Shown here: piece after piece, positions 23,636-33,172 of the stretch
Layout: each line of letters starts with the position of its first letter
How positions within the stretch are numbered: position 1 is the stretch's first letter
Assembly: GCF_030295915.1 (NCBI RefSeq)
Contig: NZ_AP027361.1
Span: 2,604,001 to 2,668,000, forward strand
DNA: 64,000 nucleotides
Origin: Thalassotalea sediminis
GTDB taxonomy: Bacteria; Pseudomonadota; Gammaproteobacteria; Enterobacterales; Alteromonadaceae
Direction of reading: 5' to 3'
Notes under the pieces: model-generated
Database searches by the model: none
Told to the model about the DNA's origin: nothing
The model's input: the letters and a program-made list of their open reading frames with translations, nothing else
Program-made: the position numbers and the translations under genes

Positions 23636-24280
23636 CTATTTATTCTTTCCTTTTATCGATAACACCTTTCGTTCAGTCTTTTTTTCGAACGTAGCATAAG
23701 GGCTTGCATTCGGGTTGTCATAACGTTTCTTAGCTGTTTGATGTTTTGCTTTAGTATGTTGAACATTGTTAGTTGTTTTATGACGTGGCTCTGACTGCGT
23801 TTTTGCTGGCTTATTTTCAACATTAGGACGATGAGTTAACTGTAACGCCATTAAAAAGTTACGCAAAAATTGAGATTTACAATGTCGATAATTTTTATGT
23901 TCTGGCTTTCTAAAGAATGCAGTAAGTTCAGCATTACCAATAGTTACGTCCATTTTCGCTAAAAGTGCGATGATATCGTCACTGGTGAGGTTTAGCGCAA
24001 TTTTAAGCTTTTTTAAAATTAAATTTTTCGTTAATTGTTTTTCTGGCGTTGGCACTGGTTTATCGCTACGGCCTCTTTTTTCAACAATAAAGCCATTTAG
24101 AAAACTAGCAAGTTCACTATCTGATAACGGTAATATTTCCGCATCATCATCTGGCTTTAACCACGCAATAACTTGTTGTACCGTTACTTGTCGATTTGCC
24201 AAAGCAAACACATTGACTACCTGTTGATCTTTAAATTGAAAGGTGTAGCGTAATCGGCGAAGAACATCATTATTGGTCAA
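23636..24280 (-). CDS. yehS: DUF1456-family protein YehS
   Basis: 214 residues with two DUF1456 repeats: MTNNDVLRRLRYTFQFKDQQVVNVF (residues 1-70) and LTKNLILKKLKIALNLTSDDIIALL (about 80-150). The C-terminal 60 residues are basic, Lys/Asn/His-rich and disordered, longer than in E. coli YehS, so nucleic-acid binding is conceivable but unproven. Followed by ghrA 3 bases later; divergent from mfd. The family has no assigned function. Confidence 0.88.
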   Translation of the reverse strand: MTNNDVLRRLRYTFQFKDQQVVNVFALANRQVTVQQVIAWLKPDDDAEILPLSDSELASFLNGFIVEKRGRSDKPVPTPEKQLTKNLILKKLKIALNLTSDDIIALLAKMDVTIGNAELTAFFRKPEHKNYRHCKSQFLRNFLMALQLTHRPNVENKPAKTQSEPRHKTTNNVQHTKAKHQTAKKRYDNPNASPYATFEKKTERKVLSIKGKNK

Positions 24281-24423
24281 GTGGTATCTCTCTATACATA
24301 ATACGACAAAGATAACATTATATCGCCTTTCCAGTTTAATTCGAAATAAATGTTAACGCCTAGCGCTAGCTAAGGTATCATCAGCAAGTTTTTAAGGATA
24401 AACCAGATAAATAGCTAGCTTTC

Positions 24424-27400
24424 ATGACCAAAACAAATACGCTTTTTCAACCAACGTTACCGCATCGCCGAGGTAAAAATGCCGATAAAAAGGCTTGGCA
24501 AAACTTACAAGGTTCGAGTGCAACACTTGCCATTTATCACGCAGCATTACAAGCCGATAAACCGATATTATTATTAACACACGATACGCCTTCAGCGCTT
24601 AAGTTTGAACAAGAATTAAATAGTATCAATAAAAGCAAAGCACTACCTATTTGTTTGTTTCCAGATTGGGAAACATTGCCTTACGATACATTCTCACCGC
24701 ATCAAGACATTATTTCTCAACGTTTAGCCACACTTTACCAACTTTCTAGAATGTCAAATGGCATCGTAATCGTACCAACGGCAACCTTTATTCAACGATT
24801 AGCACCTAAAGCTTATTTAGAGAGTAATAGTCTTCTGATCAAGAAAGGCGATAAAAAAGACTTACATCAAATGCGCATTGAGCTAGAAGCAAGTGGTTAT
24901 CGATGTGTCGATCAAGTGATGGAACACGGAGAGTTTTCAGCGCGCGGAGCCATTCTCGATTTATACCCTATGGGCAGCAATAAACCATTTCGTCTTGATT
25001 TTTTTGATGATGAAATCGAAGAAATTCGTCTTTTTGATCCAGAAACTCAGCGTTCTAAAGAACAAATCGATCGCATAGACTTACTGCCCGCACATGAGTT
25101 TCCAACCGATAAATCAGGTATTAATACGTTTAGGCGTCAATACCGTGAGCAATTTACTGGAACCATAGACAAAGAATCTATTTATCATCAAGTGAGTAAT
25201 GGTATTTTACCAGCTGGAATCGAGTATTACCTACCGCTATTTTTCAACCAAACAAATACCTTATGTGATTATCTAGCAGAAGATACGTTAGTCATTATGT
25301 CTGGCGACATTGAAAAATCGCTTGCCAACTACTGGCACGATATTGATTATCGATATGAAGACAGAAAATACGATCCAACACGACCATTATTATCTCCGGA
25401 TCAACTTTTCTTATCAGAAGAGGATTTATACGTAGCGCTTAAGCCATTTGATCGCATTTCAATACAAACAACTGCAGAGCAAGAAGCATCAAGTAGCCGA
25501 GGTATCGTTCATTACGACGTAACGCCTTTACCCGACATTACGATTAATCATCAGTCAAAAGATCCGTTTGATTTACTTAACCTCTTTTTACAAGATAAAT
25601 CTAGCCACGGTAAAGTGCTCTTCGTAGCGGAAAGCCAAGGTCGTCGGGAAAGTGTTTTAGAACTTTTAAAGCGAAACAATGTCATTCCACCGATATTCGA
25701 CTCTATTGCCGAGTTTGTTGATAGTACACAGACTATTGGTATTACAGTGAATGCGTTGAGTGCCGGCTTTATCTTTCAATCGAAAGGTACTGCAGCAAAA
25801 AATAATATTGCCCTTATTACTGAAACCGAATTATTAGGCGACCGCGTTAGGCAATCTAGAAGGCGCAAAGCACAGCAAGATGTTCATGCCGATGCCATTT
25901 TTAAAAATTTAGCCGAACTAAGTATTGGTCAGCCGGTTGTTCACATAGAACATGGCATCGGACGTTATTTAGGGTTACAAACCTTAGAAACAGGTGGCAT
26001 TAAAACTGAATTTTTAACGTTAAGCTATGCAAACGACGCTAAACTTTATGTGCCTGTTGCATCACTTCACCTTATTTCAAGGTATTCTGGTGCCGACCAA
26101 GATCATGCTCCATTACATAAATTGGGTAACGACACTTGGAGCAAAGCGAAACAAAAAGCGGCAGAAAAAGTAAAAGATGTTGCAGCAGAGCTACTTGATA
26201 TCTATGCAAAAAGAGCCGCAAATACTGGATATAAATTTACCAGAAATAAAGAAGATTATCGTGCTTTTGCTGATAGTTTTGGCTTTGAAGAAACGCTAGA
26301 TCAAGAGCAAGCGATTAACGCGGTTGTTAGTGACATGTTATCTGAAAAAACCATGGACAGGCTCGTTTGTGGTGATGTTGGTTTCGGTAAAACCGAGGTG
26401 GCTATGCGTGCAGCTTTTATCGCCGTTAATGATAGTAAGCAAGTCGCAATGCTAGTGCCCACAACCTTATTGGCACAACAACACTACGAAAATTTTAAAG
26501 ATAGATTTGCTAATTGGCCAGTCTCCATTGAAGTGTTGTCTCGTTTTAAATCAGCCAAAGAACAAAGTCAGGTGATAGAACGTGTTGAGTCTGGCCAAGT
26601 TGATATTCTTATTGGCACGCATAAATTGTTGCAAAATAGCATCAAATATCGCGCATTAGGGCTTCTCATCGTTGATGAAGAACATAGATTTGGCGTTAAA
26701 CAAAAGGAAAAAATAAAACAGTTACGTGCAAATGTTGATATTTTAACGTTAACAGCAACACCAATTCCTCGTACATTGAACATGGCTATGGGGGGCATGC
26801 GCGACTTATCCATTATTGCAACACCGCCAGCAAAGCGATTGGCAGTTAAAACGTTTGTACGACAACGTGATGAATCCTTGATTAGAGAGTCTGTGCTTCG
26901 TGAAATATTACGTGGCGGTCAAGTCTACTTCCTACATAATAATATTGATACCATAGAAAAAACTGCAGCCGAGTTAGAAACGTTATTACCAGAAGCGAAA
27001 GTTATCGTTGCGCATGGTCAAATGCGTGAACGTGATCTTGAGCGAATCATGAGCGACTTTTACCATCAAAGATATAATGTACTTGTGTGTACCACAATTA
27101 TCGAAACAGGTATTGATGTTCCAAGTGCTAATACTATCGTAATAGATCGAGCCGACCATCTCGGTTTAGCGCAACTACATCAATTACGTGGCCGTGTAGG
27201 TCGTTCTCACCATCAAGCGTATGCGTATTTACTTACGCCAAATGCAAAATTAATGACAAAAGATGCGAAAAAGCGTCTTGACGCTATCGCTTCTTTAGAA
27301 GATTTAGGTGCAGGTTTTACGTTAGCAACACACGATTTAGAAATTCGTGGTGCAGGCGAATTACTGGGTGAAGATCAAAGTGGCTCCATGAGCCAAGTAG

Positions 27401-27933
27401 GGTTTAGCCTTTATATGGAAATGCTAGATCAAGCAGTCGCGTCGTTAAAAGAAGGTAAGCAACCATCACTTGATCAAGTACTTTCTTCTCAAACAGAAAT
27501 CGATTTAAGGGTACCCGCATTATTACCTGATGACTATATCTTTGATGTGAGTTTGCGATTAAGTTTGTATAAGCGCATTGCAAGTTGCAAAACTAAGTCA
27601 GCACTAGATGACGTTCAGGTAGAATTAATCGATCGTTTTGGTTTACTGCCTCAAGCGACAAAAAACCTTATTCATATTGCCAAATTAAGAATTAAAGCTC
27701 AAAAAATTGGTATCGCCCGTATCGATGCAGGTCCAGCTGGAGGTTCTATTGAATTCACCGATAACACGAATGTTGATCCAATGTTTATAATTGGCTTAAT
27801 TCAGCAACAACCAAGTGTTTTTAAAATGGATGGTGCCAATAAGCTAAAATTTGCACGTGCAACAGAAGATGCACAGTCACGCTTTACCTTAATCTCCTCC
27901 ATCCTTACTGACTTGTCTAAAAAACTCAATTAA
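24424..27933 (+). CDS. mfd: Transcription-repair coupling factor Mfd
   Basis: 1169-residue DNA translocase that removes stalled RNA polymerase and recruits UvrA. Order of parts: UvrB-like domain (about 15-350), polymerase-interacting CarD-like domain near 495-560 (GQPVVHIEHGIGRYLGLQ), RecG-type helicase with Walker A GDVGFGKTE near residue 650, DEEHRFG box, TATPIPRTLNMA motif, motif VI QLRGRVGRS, and the C-terminal TRCF domain. Length matches the family (about 1150). The start codon has no strong ribosome binding site. csiV follows 72 bases later, the usual neighbour in Alteromonadales and Vibrionales. Confidence 0.98.
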   Translation: MTKTNTLFQPTLPHRRGKNADKKAWQNLQGSSATLAIYHAALQADKPILLLTHDTPSALKFEQELNSINKSKALPICLFPDWETLPYDTFSPHQDIISQRLATLYQLSRMSNGIVIVPTATFIQRLAPKAYLESNSLLIKKGDKKDLHQMRIELEASGYRCVDQVMEHGEFSARGAILDLYPMGSNKPFRLDFFDDEIEEIRLFDPETQRSKEQIDRIDLLPAHEFPTDKSGINTFRRQYREQFTGTIDKESIYHQVSNGILPAGIEYYLPLFFNQTNTLCDYLAEDTLVIMSGDIEKSLANYWHDIDYRYEDRKYDPTRPLLSPDQLFLSEEDLYVALKPFDRISIQTTAEQEASSSRGIVHYDVTPLPDITINHQSKDPFDLLNLFLQDKSSHGKVLFVAESQGRRESVLELLKRNNVIPPIFDSIAEFVDSTQTIGITVNALSAGFIFQSKGTAAKNNIALITETELLGDRVRQSRRRKAQQDVHADAIFKNLAELSIGQPVVHIEHGIGRYLGLQTLETGGIKTEFLTLSYANDAKLYVPVASLHLISRYSGADQDHAPLHKLGNDTWSKAKQKAAEKVKDVAAELLDIYAKRAANTGYKFTRNKEDYRAFADSFGFEETLDQEQAINAVVSDMLSEKTMDRLVCGDVGFGKTEVAMRAAFIAVNDSKQVAMLVPTTLLAQQHYENFKDRFANWPVSIEVLSRFKSAKEQSQVIERVESGQVDILIGTHKLLQNSIKYRALGLLIVDEEHRFGVKQKEKIKQLRANVDILTLTATPIPRTLNMAMGGMRDLSIIATPPAKRLAVKTFVRQRDESLIRESVLREILRGGQVYFLHNNIDTIEKTAAELETLLPEAKVIVAHGQMRERDLERIMSDFYHQRYNVLVCTTIIETGIDVPSANTIVIDRADHLGLAQLHQLRGRVGRSHHQAYAYLLTPNAKLMTKDAKKRLDAIASLEDLGAGFTLATHDLEIRGAGELLGEDQSGSMSQVGFSLYMEMLDQAVASLKEGKQPSLDQVLSSQTEIDLRVPALLPDDYIFDVSLRLSLYKRIASCKTKSALDDVQVELIDRFGLLPQATKNLIHIAKLRIKAQKIGIARIDAGPAGGSIEFTDNTNVDPMFIIGLIQQQPSVFKMDGANKLKFARATEDAQSRFTLISSILTDLSKKLN

Positions 27934-28005
27934 CACTGATGACAATTCAAGGTATGATGATAGATAAAACGACTAAGCAAAATGCACTAACTTGTTGGTA
28001 CTTAG

Positions 28006-29568
28006 ATGAAATTTAAACAAGGTTTAGCACTTCTATCAAGCTTCTTCATGGCGAGCAGTATGGCGGCGTCAAGCCGATGGTCTGGTGATTGGTTTGAGAT
28101 AGAAGTCATCTTAATGTCAAACATTGCAGATAAATCAGTGCTTAAAGAAGTGTTTGCAAATCAACCGGCATTACCCACATACAAGCAATCGCGTGATTTA
28201 CTTAGTGAGTATCTCGCGCCAGATGTCAGTGATCTAAAACGTTTATTACCTCAATGCTACGTCACAACCCCAAAGTTAACTGATATAACACGTTTTCAAA
28301 CAGTAAAGGTGCCACAAGTCACGGCATTATCAACAACGTTCGTCAACGCTGTAGCAAGTCACTTTAGTTCACTTACTAAAGCAGAGTTGGCACAACAAGC
28401 CATTGACAACGAAACGACGATAGCTGATGACCAATTAACTGGACAAGAATCACAGCAAGCAAAAAGTCCCCAAGAAGAACAAGTGGTTGATGACTTTTTC
28501 GACCGTGTTAAAACGATTAAAGAAGGCGCAACGTTAAACTCAAATGAAGCTGAAAAGCCATTAAGCGTTGAACAATCACCTCAACCTGAAACCGTCGAGC
28601 ACAAAAGTACAATACGCCAACAGATACTTTCCGATGAAGGTCGGGAATTACTTAAAAATGTTGCAGAGCACACTAACAAGTATGCAGATACAGACTTTCA
28701 TATCGATGACATATTAAGTGACCCGCTTTGCGCATTAACGTCAACGCAATTTGATGCATTATCACTTCCTAGCGCACTTTATAGTTATGCAAGCTTTGCT
28801 GTTGACGCTATTCCAACGAAAATTGATGGCCGTGAAAATTTATATTCACAAGCTCCCTATCTGATCAGCAATGAATCGTTAGCCCTTGATGATATTGTTA
28901 CACAGTTAAAAAGAAGTCGTGATTTTAAGCCGTTATTACATATTGGTTGGCGTCAACAGGTTTTTGAACAGCATAAAGCAATTCCGATGCGTTTATACGC
29001 CGGTGAAAATCTACAACTGCACTATCAGCAGGCTTTAATTCAATATCAACAAGAAAAACAAGCAGAACTTGATGCTGAACAACAACTTCAATCTGTACTT
29101 GGTTCGGCGCTAAATGCGAATGAACAAACGCCAGCAATGCAAAAACAACAAGCAAAGGCATTGCGAAAACAGCAAATACTTTCCACATTAGCGAACTTTG
29201 ATAATAACCAAACGCCAACACAACTCAACAAACCAGCAGAGCCATTAATATATGGTGAGCAGTTGAGTATTGACCAAGCTCCTCAGCCACCTCTGCAACC
29301 ATGGTATCTTGATGGTTTTCTTAATGTTTATTTAATCGGTAACTATTTAAACGTTAAAGCTGACTTGTCTATTATAAATTTAACATTAGCCGAACAAGCA
29401 AGCTTAGCGCTGACACCAGGTGCTAGTTGGGAGTTAATGCCAATAAGACTTGAACAGAAGCGCCGTTTAATCAGCAAAGAAATACATTACTTTGACCACC
29501 CATATATGGGCATGATCGTCCAAATTCGTCGTCACGATCGCCCTAAACCTGAACTTTTAGCAAACTAA
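28006..29568 (+). CDS. csiV: CsiV-family periplasmic protein
   Basis: 520 residues. Signal peptide MKFKQGLALLSSFFMASSMAA, then RWSGDWFEIEVILMSN, the CsiV N-terminal pattern. The C-terminal half carries PWYLDGFLNVYLIGNYLNVKADLS and RRLISKEIHYFDHPYMGMIVQIRR, the conserved core. In Vibrio cholerae CsiV supports cell shape with PBP1a/LpoA when non-canonical D-amino acids accumulate. A long Gln/Glu-rich acidic middle (about 120-230) is variable and likely disordered. It lies directly behind mfd and before DUF1244 (19-base gap). Confidence 0.9.
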   Translation: MKFKQGLALLSSFFMASSMAASSRWSGDWFEIEVILMSNIADKSVLKEVFANQPALPTYKQSRDLLSEYLAPDVSDLKRLLPQCYVTTPKLTDITRFQTVKVPQVTALSTTFVNAVASHFSSLTKAELAQQAIDNETTIADDQLTGQESQQAKSPQEEQVVDDFFDRVKTIKEGATLNSNEAEKPLSVEQSPQPETVEHKSTIRQQILSDEGRELLKNVAEHTNKYADTDFHIDDILSDPLCALTSTQFDALSLPSALYSYASFAVDAIPTKIDGRENLYSQAPYLISNESLALDDIVTQLKRSRDFKPLLHIGWRQQVFEQHKAIPMRLYAGENLQLHYQQALIQYQQEKQAELDAEQQLQSVLGSALNANEQTPAMQKQQAKALRKQQILSTLANFDNNQTPTQLNKPAEPLIYGEQLSIDQAPQPPLQPWYLDGFLNVYLIGNYLNVKADLSIINLTLAEQASLALTPGASWELMPIRLEQKRRLISKEIHYFDHPYMGMIVQIRRHDRPKPELLAN

Positions 29569-29587
29569 CCCATTGAGATTTAAGAGC

Positions 29588-29878
29588 ATGGAAAAGGAAA
29601 TTGAAATTCAAGCGGCGGTATTTCGCCGACTTTTACGCCATTTAGACAATAGAAAAGACGTGCAAAACATTGAGCTGATGAATCTAGCTGGATTCTGCCG
29701 AAATTGTTTCGCTAAATGGACCGTTGCTGAAGCGGAAAAACTCGGTACACACATTGATATTGAAGACGCCAGAGAGCAAGTTTATGGCATGCCTTATCAA
29801 GAATGGAAAGAGAAGTATCAACTGCCAGCAACAGAAGAACAACTGGCAATCTTTAATAAATTGCAAACCAAAAAGTAA
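29588..29878 (+). CDS. DUF1244-family protein
   Basis: 96 residues with the DUF1244 pattern: AAVFRRLLRHLDNRKDVQNIELM, AGFCRNCFAKW and DAREQVYGMPYQEWK. Two Cys at 34 and 37 (CRNC) are conserved in the family and could bind metal or act in redox. Start at ATG 29588 (MEKEIE), with AAGAGC upstream; an earlier TTG is in frame but unlikely. Probably co-transcribed with csiV. Function unknown. Confidence 0.92.
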   Translation: MEKEIEIQAAVFRRLLRHLDNRKDVQNIELMNLAGFCRNCFAKWTVAEAEKLGTHIDIEDAREQVYGMPYQEWKEKYQLPATEEQLAIFNKLQTKK

Positions 29879-29886
29879 GCACTAAA

Positions 29887-29909
29887 AAACCACCTTAATC
29901 AGGTGGTTT
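29887..29909. terminator. Bidirectional terminator
   Basis: AAACCACCT (29887-29895), loop TAATC, AGGTGGTTT (29901-29909), flanked by A and T runs. Lies between the convergent DUF1244 and ABC permease genes. Confidence 0.85.
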
Positions 29910-29935
29910 TTCATTTAACAAGCTATGATTACGCG

Positions 29936-32443
29936 TTATTCATAGCGCAGTGCATGAACAGGGTTTCGACGAGCTACCTTAGCAGCGTTACCGGCGACAG
30001 TGCCCCAGGCAATAAGCAGCGAAATAACACCGACCATAATGCATATAGGTAATAACCACCAATAATCAATGCGATATGGAAAGGTTTGCAACCAATCAAG
30101 CATAAAATATAGTGCAATTGGCCAAGCAACTAGGTTTGCTAGTAAAACCGGTTTTGAAAACTGCCAAACCAATAGTTTAATTATATCCATCATACTCGCC
30201 CCCATCACTTTACGAATACCGATTTCTTTCGTTTTACGCTCTACGGTAAAAGCAGACAGGCCATATAATCCTAAACAAGCAACGATAATTGCCAAAATTG
30301 AAAATACTAGAAACAACTGGGCAGTGGTTATTTCATCTTGATATTGTGCCAGCATCATTTCAGACAGAAACTCAGAGTTGATCGGTTGCATCGAAACGTG
30401 CTTCTTCCAAATTTGTTCGACATCCTGCATTAACGCGGCGGTATCATTAGTATCAAAGGTAATATTTGCCACGCTAAATCGACGAGGGTTTAACATATAA
30501 ACACTGGCCCGAATACCAAATTTAATAGAGCGAAAATGTATATCAGGGATCACACCAATAATGGTTAAATCATGACTTTGTGTCGCTAACGTTTTACCAA
30601 TAGCATTTTCAGCTTTAGTAAACCCAAGCTTTCCAAGTGCCGTTTGATTAATAATAACACTTGCACGTCCTCGCTCTTCACTGCCGGTTTCTATAGGTTT
30701 AACTTCATCAGTACCATAAGTTTTATCAAACAAACGTCCGGCGATAGGCTTCACACCGTAACTTGGGAAAAAATCTTCATCCATGTGATGGTAATTAAAA
30801 AATAACGGTTCAACTTTCTGCCCCATTTCATTCACGTCGACAAGCGTAAATTGTCTATTATTTTCATTATCTTGTGTAGGTGATTCTGACGACAATGCTA
30901 CAGCTTTGACCTCTGGCAAACGCAATAACTCTTGCTTTAATGCGTCAACTTGGTCACCTGCAGCGCGAACATTTAACACCAGTTTATCGTGATAACGGTA
31001 TCCCACATCTACCGCGTTGGTATAAAGGGTTTGCCCGTAAACCACAAGTGTCGCAATAACAAGAATAATTGATGCTGAAAACTGCCCGACAACTAAAATA
31101 TTGCGAAATTTACTCGACTTTGCTGACTCGGAACTTTTGCTCGCTTGAAGAATATGGCCTGGTAAGAATTTTGACAGGTACAGTGCCGGATAAATACCTG
31201 CCCCAATACCAACAATTAATGCCACCATTATAAGTGCCGCAAAGAGTGTAGGATCGTTAAATAACGCTAAGTGCAGTTGTTTGCCAATAATATCGTTGTA
31301 TATAGGTAAAACGAGCTCAGCAAAAGCTATCGCTAAAATTAGTGCAATAAAAACAATCGCAATAGCTTCACTTAAAAATTGCATCGCTACTTGCTTTCTT
31401 GACGCACCTAATACTTTTCTCATTGCCACTTCTTTAGCACGTTTACTCGCTTTAGCCGTTGCTAAATTCATGAAGTTAATACAGGCAATAACTAACACAA
31501 GAAACGCAACCAAAGAAAACGTCTGTATCATCGTTTTGTCACCCATTGGCGTCATATCACCTAAATTACCTGCGTCTTTCTTTGCCTCTAAATGAAGATC
31601 AGCCACAGGCATTACATTTAAATTTGTAAATTCAGTCACTTTTTTGCCTTCGGCTTTTTCACCTAAGAACTGCTTTAATAAATCGACAAATGGACTTTCA
31701 TTGTTCAGCCAGTAGTAAATCCGCTCTCGAAGCTGACTAGGGGGCACACCTTTATTTAACTTAAAGTACGTGTAAACATTTAAACTCGTCCAAGTATTAA
31801 GTGTATTGTCATTTTCGCCAAACAAAGCAGGGTTTAAATACACCAAAAAGTTAATATCTAAATGACTTGCCTCTGGAAGTGATTGAATCACACCTGTTAC
31901 CTTTAGTGTGATTGTTTGTGAATCTAAACAACAAAAGGTTAACGTTTCACCGACAACATCCGTTTTACCAAAATATTTTTGTGCCATTTCTTCGGTAATG
32001 ACTAAATCCATCGGTTTAGCAAATGCATTTGAGATATCACCATGTATAAACGGTAAGTCAAATACATCAAAGAAGCTCGCATCAACCATGCTTGCTTGTT
32101 CTGAAAAACCATTTCCTTGATGCTGAATTGTCGTACCATATTGAATAATACGGGTGCCAGTCTCTATTTCGTTTTGTGCGAAGTCACGAATGGCTTCCAT
32201 CATTCTCCCCGCAGAACGAACAGTGAGAAATGGTGGCTGATTAGGCATAGTATACGCAGTATGCATTCTTACAATGCGGTCATGATCCGTTAACCATTGA
32301 TCATAGCCCGATTCCTCTCGAACAAAGAGCATAATTAAAATGCAGCTCATTAACGCGAGTGTTAAACCAAAAATATTAATGACCGAAAATACGCCGTTTT
32401 TCAGAATATTTCGCCAAGCAGTTATTAAGTAGTTCTTAAACAT
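29936..32443 (-). CDS. FtsX/MacB-type ABC transporter permease
   Basis: 835 residues, two-module permease: membrane helix near 20-40 (GVFSVINIFGLTLALMSCILI), large periplasmic MacB-PCD domain, FtsX domain about 290-430 with KVLGASRKQ coupling loop, a second periplasmic domain and a second FtsX domain near 710-830 (RKTKEIGIRKVMGASMMDI). This double layout is common in Bacteroidetes and marine gammaproteobacteria, unlike the single-unit MacB. With the ATPase and adaptor genes next to it, it forms an export system under a sigma-54 two-component pair. Substrate unknown; antimicrobial or lipoprotein export is plausible. Confidence 0.9.
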   Translation of the reverse strand: MFKNYLITAWRNILKNGVFSVINIFGLTLALMSCILIMLFVREESGYDQWLTDHDRIVRMHTAYTMPNQPPFLTVRSAGRMMEAIRDFAQNEIETGTRIIQYGTTIQHQGNGFSEQASMVDASFFDVFDLPFIHGDISNAFAKPMDLVITEEMAQKYFGKTDVVGETLTFCCLDSQTITLKVTGVIQSLPEASHLDINFLVYLNPALFGENDNTLNTWTSLNVYTYFKLNKGVPPSQLRERIYYWLNNESPFVDLLKQFLGEKAEGKKVTEFTNLNVMPVADLHLEAKKDAGNLGDMTPMGDKTMIQTFSLVAFLVLVIACINFMNLATAKASKRAKEVAMRKVLGASRKQVAMQFLSEAIAIVFIALILAIAFAELVLPIYNDIIGKQLHLALFNDPTLFAALIMVALIVGIGAGIYPALYLSKFLPGHILQASKSSESAKSSKFRNILVVGQFSASIILVIATLVVYGQTLYTNAVDVGYRYHDKLVLNVRAAGDQVDALKQELLRLPEVKAVALSSESPTQDNENNRQFTLVDVNEMGQKVEPLFFNYHHMDEDFFPSYGVKPIAGRLFDKTYGTDEVKPIETGSEERGRASVIINQTALGKLGFTKAENAIGKTLATQSHDLTIIGVIPDIHFRSIKFGIRASVYMLNPRRFSVANITFDTNDTAALMQDVEQIWKKHVSMQPINSEFLSEMMLAQYQDEITTAQLFLVFSILAIIVACLGLYGLSAFTVERKTKEIGIRKVMGASMMDIIKLLVWQFSKPVLLANLVAWPIALYFMLDWLQTFPYRIDYWWLLPICIMVGVISLLIAWGTVAGNAAKVARRNPVHALRYE

Positions 32444-32455
32444 TACCGTTCCCCT

Positions 32456-33139
32456 TTATGATACTGCACGCATGCTTTCGGTAACGACATGACCGTCAAA
32501 TAAGTTAATTGTTCTTTTTGCGTAATCAGCATGACTTGGACTATGTGTCACCATAATGATCGTTGTGCCCTCATCATTAAGAGACTGAAGCATCTCCATC
32601 ACTTCTTGACCATGCGCACTATCCAAATTACCTGTAGGTTCATCTGCTAAAATCATTTTTTGATCGCCAACAACAGCTCTAGCTACTGCTACACGTTGCT
32701 GTTGACCACCCGATAATTGGCTAGGCATATGGTTTGCTCGATGGGCAATACCTACCTTATCCATGACTGCAGCGACACGTTTATCGCGTTCAGCTTTGGG
32801 AATATTATGATAAAGCAAGGCTAATTCGATGTTTTCGGCAACGGTCAGTTCATCAATCAAATTAAAATTCTGAAAAATAAAACCAATGTTTTTCTTCCGA
32901 ATATTAGCAAGTTGCCCTTCTGTATAATTTGAAACATCTTCGTCATTAAACCAATAGTGACCAGAGGTCGGGCTATCCAACATGCCAATGGTGTTTAACA
33001 ATGTTGACTTACCACACCCTGAGGGTCCCATAATAGCGACAAACTCACCAGCCGCTATTTCAATATTGACCTTATTCAAGGCTGAAGTTTCAATGTCTTT
33101 TGTGTGAAAAACACGTGATAGATCATGTAATTTAAGCAT
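32456..33139 (-). CDS. ABC transporter ATP-binding protein, MacB/LolD type
   Basis: 227 residues. Walker A GPSGCGKST (38-46), signature LSGGQQQRVAVARA, Walker B ILADEPTGNLD, switch His VTHSPSHADYAKR. The short FtsX-type ATPase that pairs with permeases of the MacB class. 12 bases separate it from the permease gene and 33 from the adaptor gene, so all three are one message. Confidence 0.93.
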   Translation of the reverse strand: MLKLHDLSRVFHTKDIETSALNKVNIEIAAGEFVAIMGPSGCGKSTLLNTIGMLDSPTSGHYWFNDEDVSNYTEGQLANIRKKNIGFIFQNFNLIDELTVAENIELALLYHNIPKAERDKRVAAVMDKVGIAHRANHMPSQLSGGQQQRVAVARAVVGDQKMILADEPTGNLDSAHGQEVMEMLQSLNDEGTTIIMVTHSPSHADYAKRTINLFDGHVVTESMRAVS

Positions 33140-33172
33140 GTAAAATTCCTTAATAATTATTATGTATTGCTA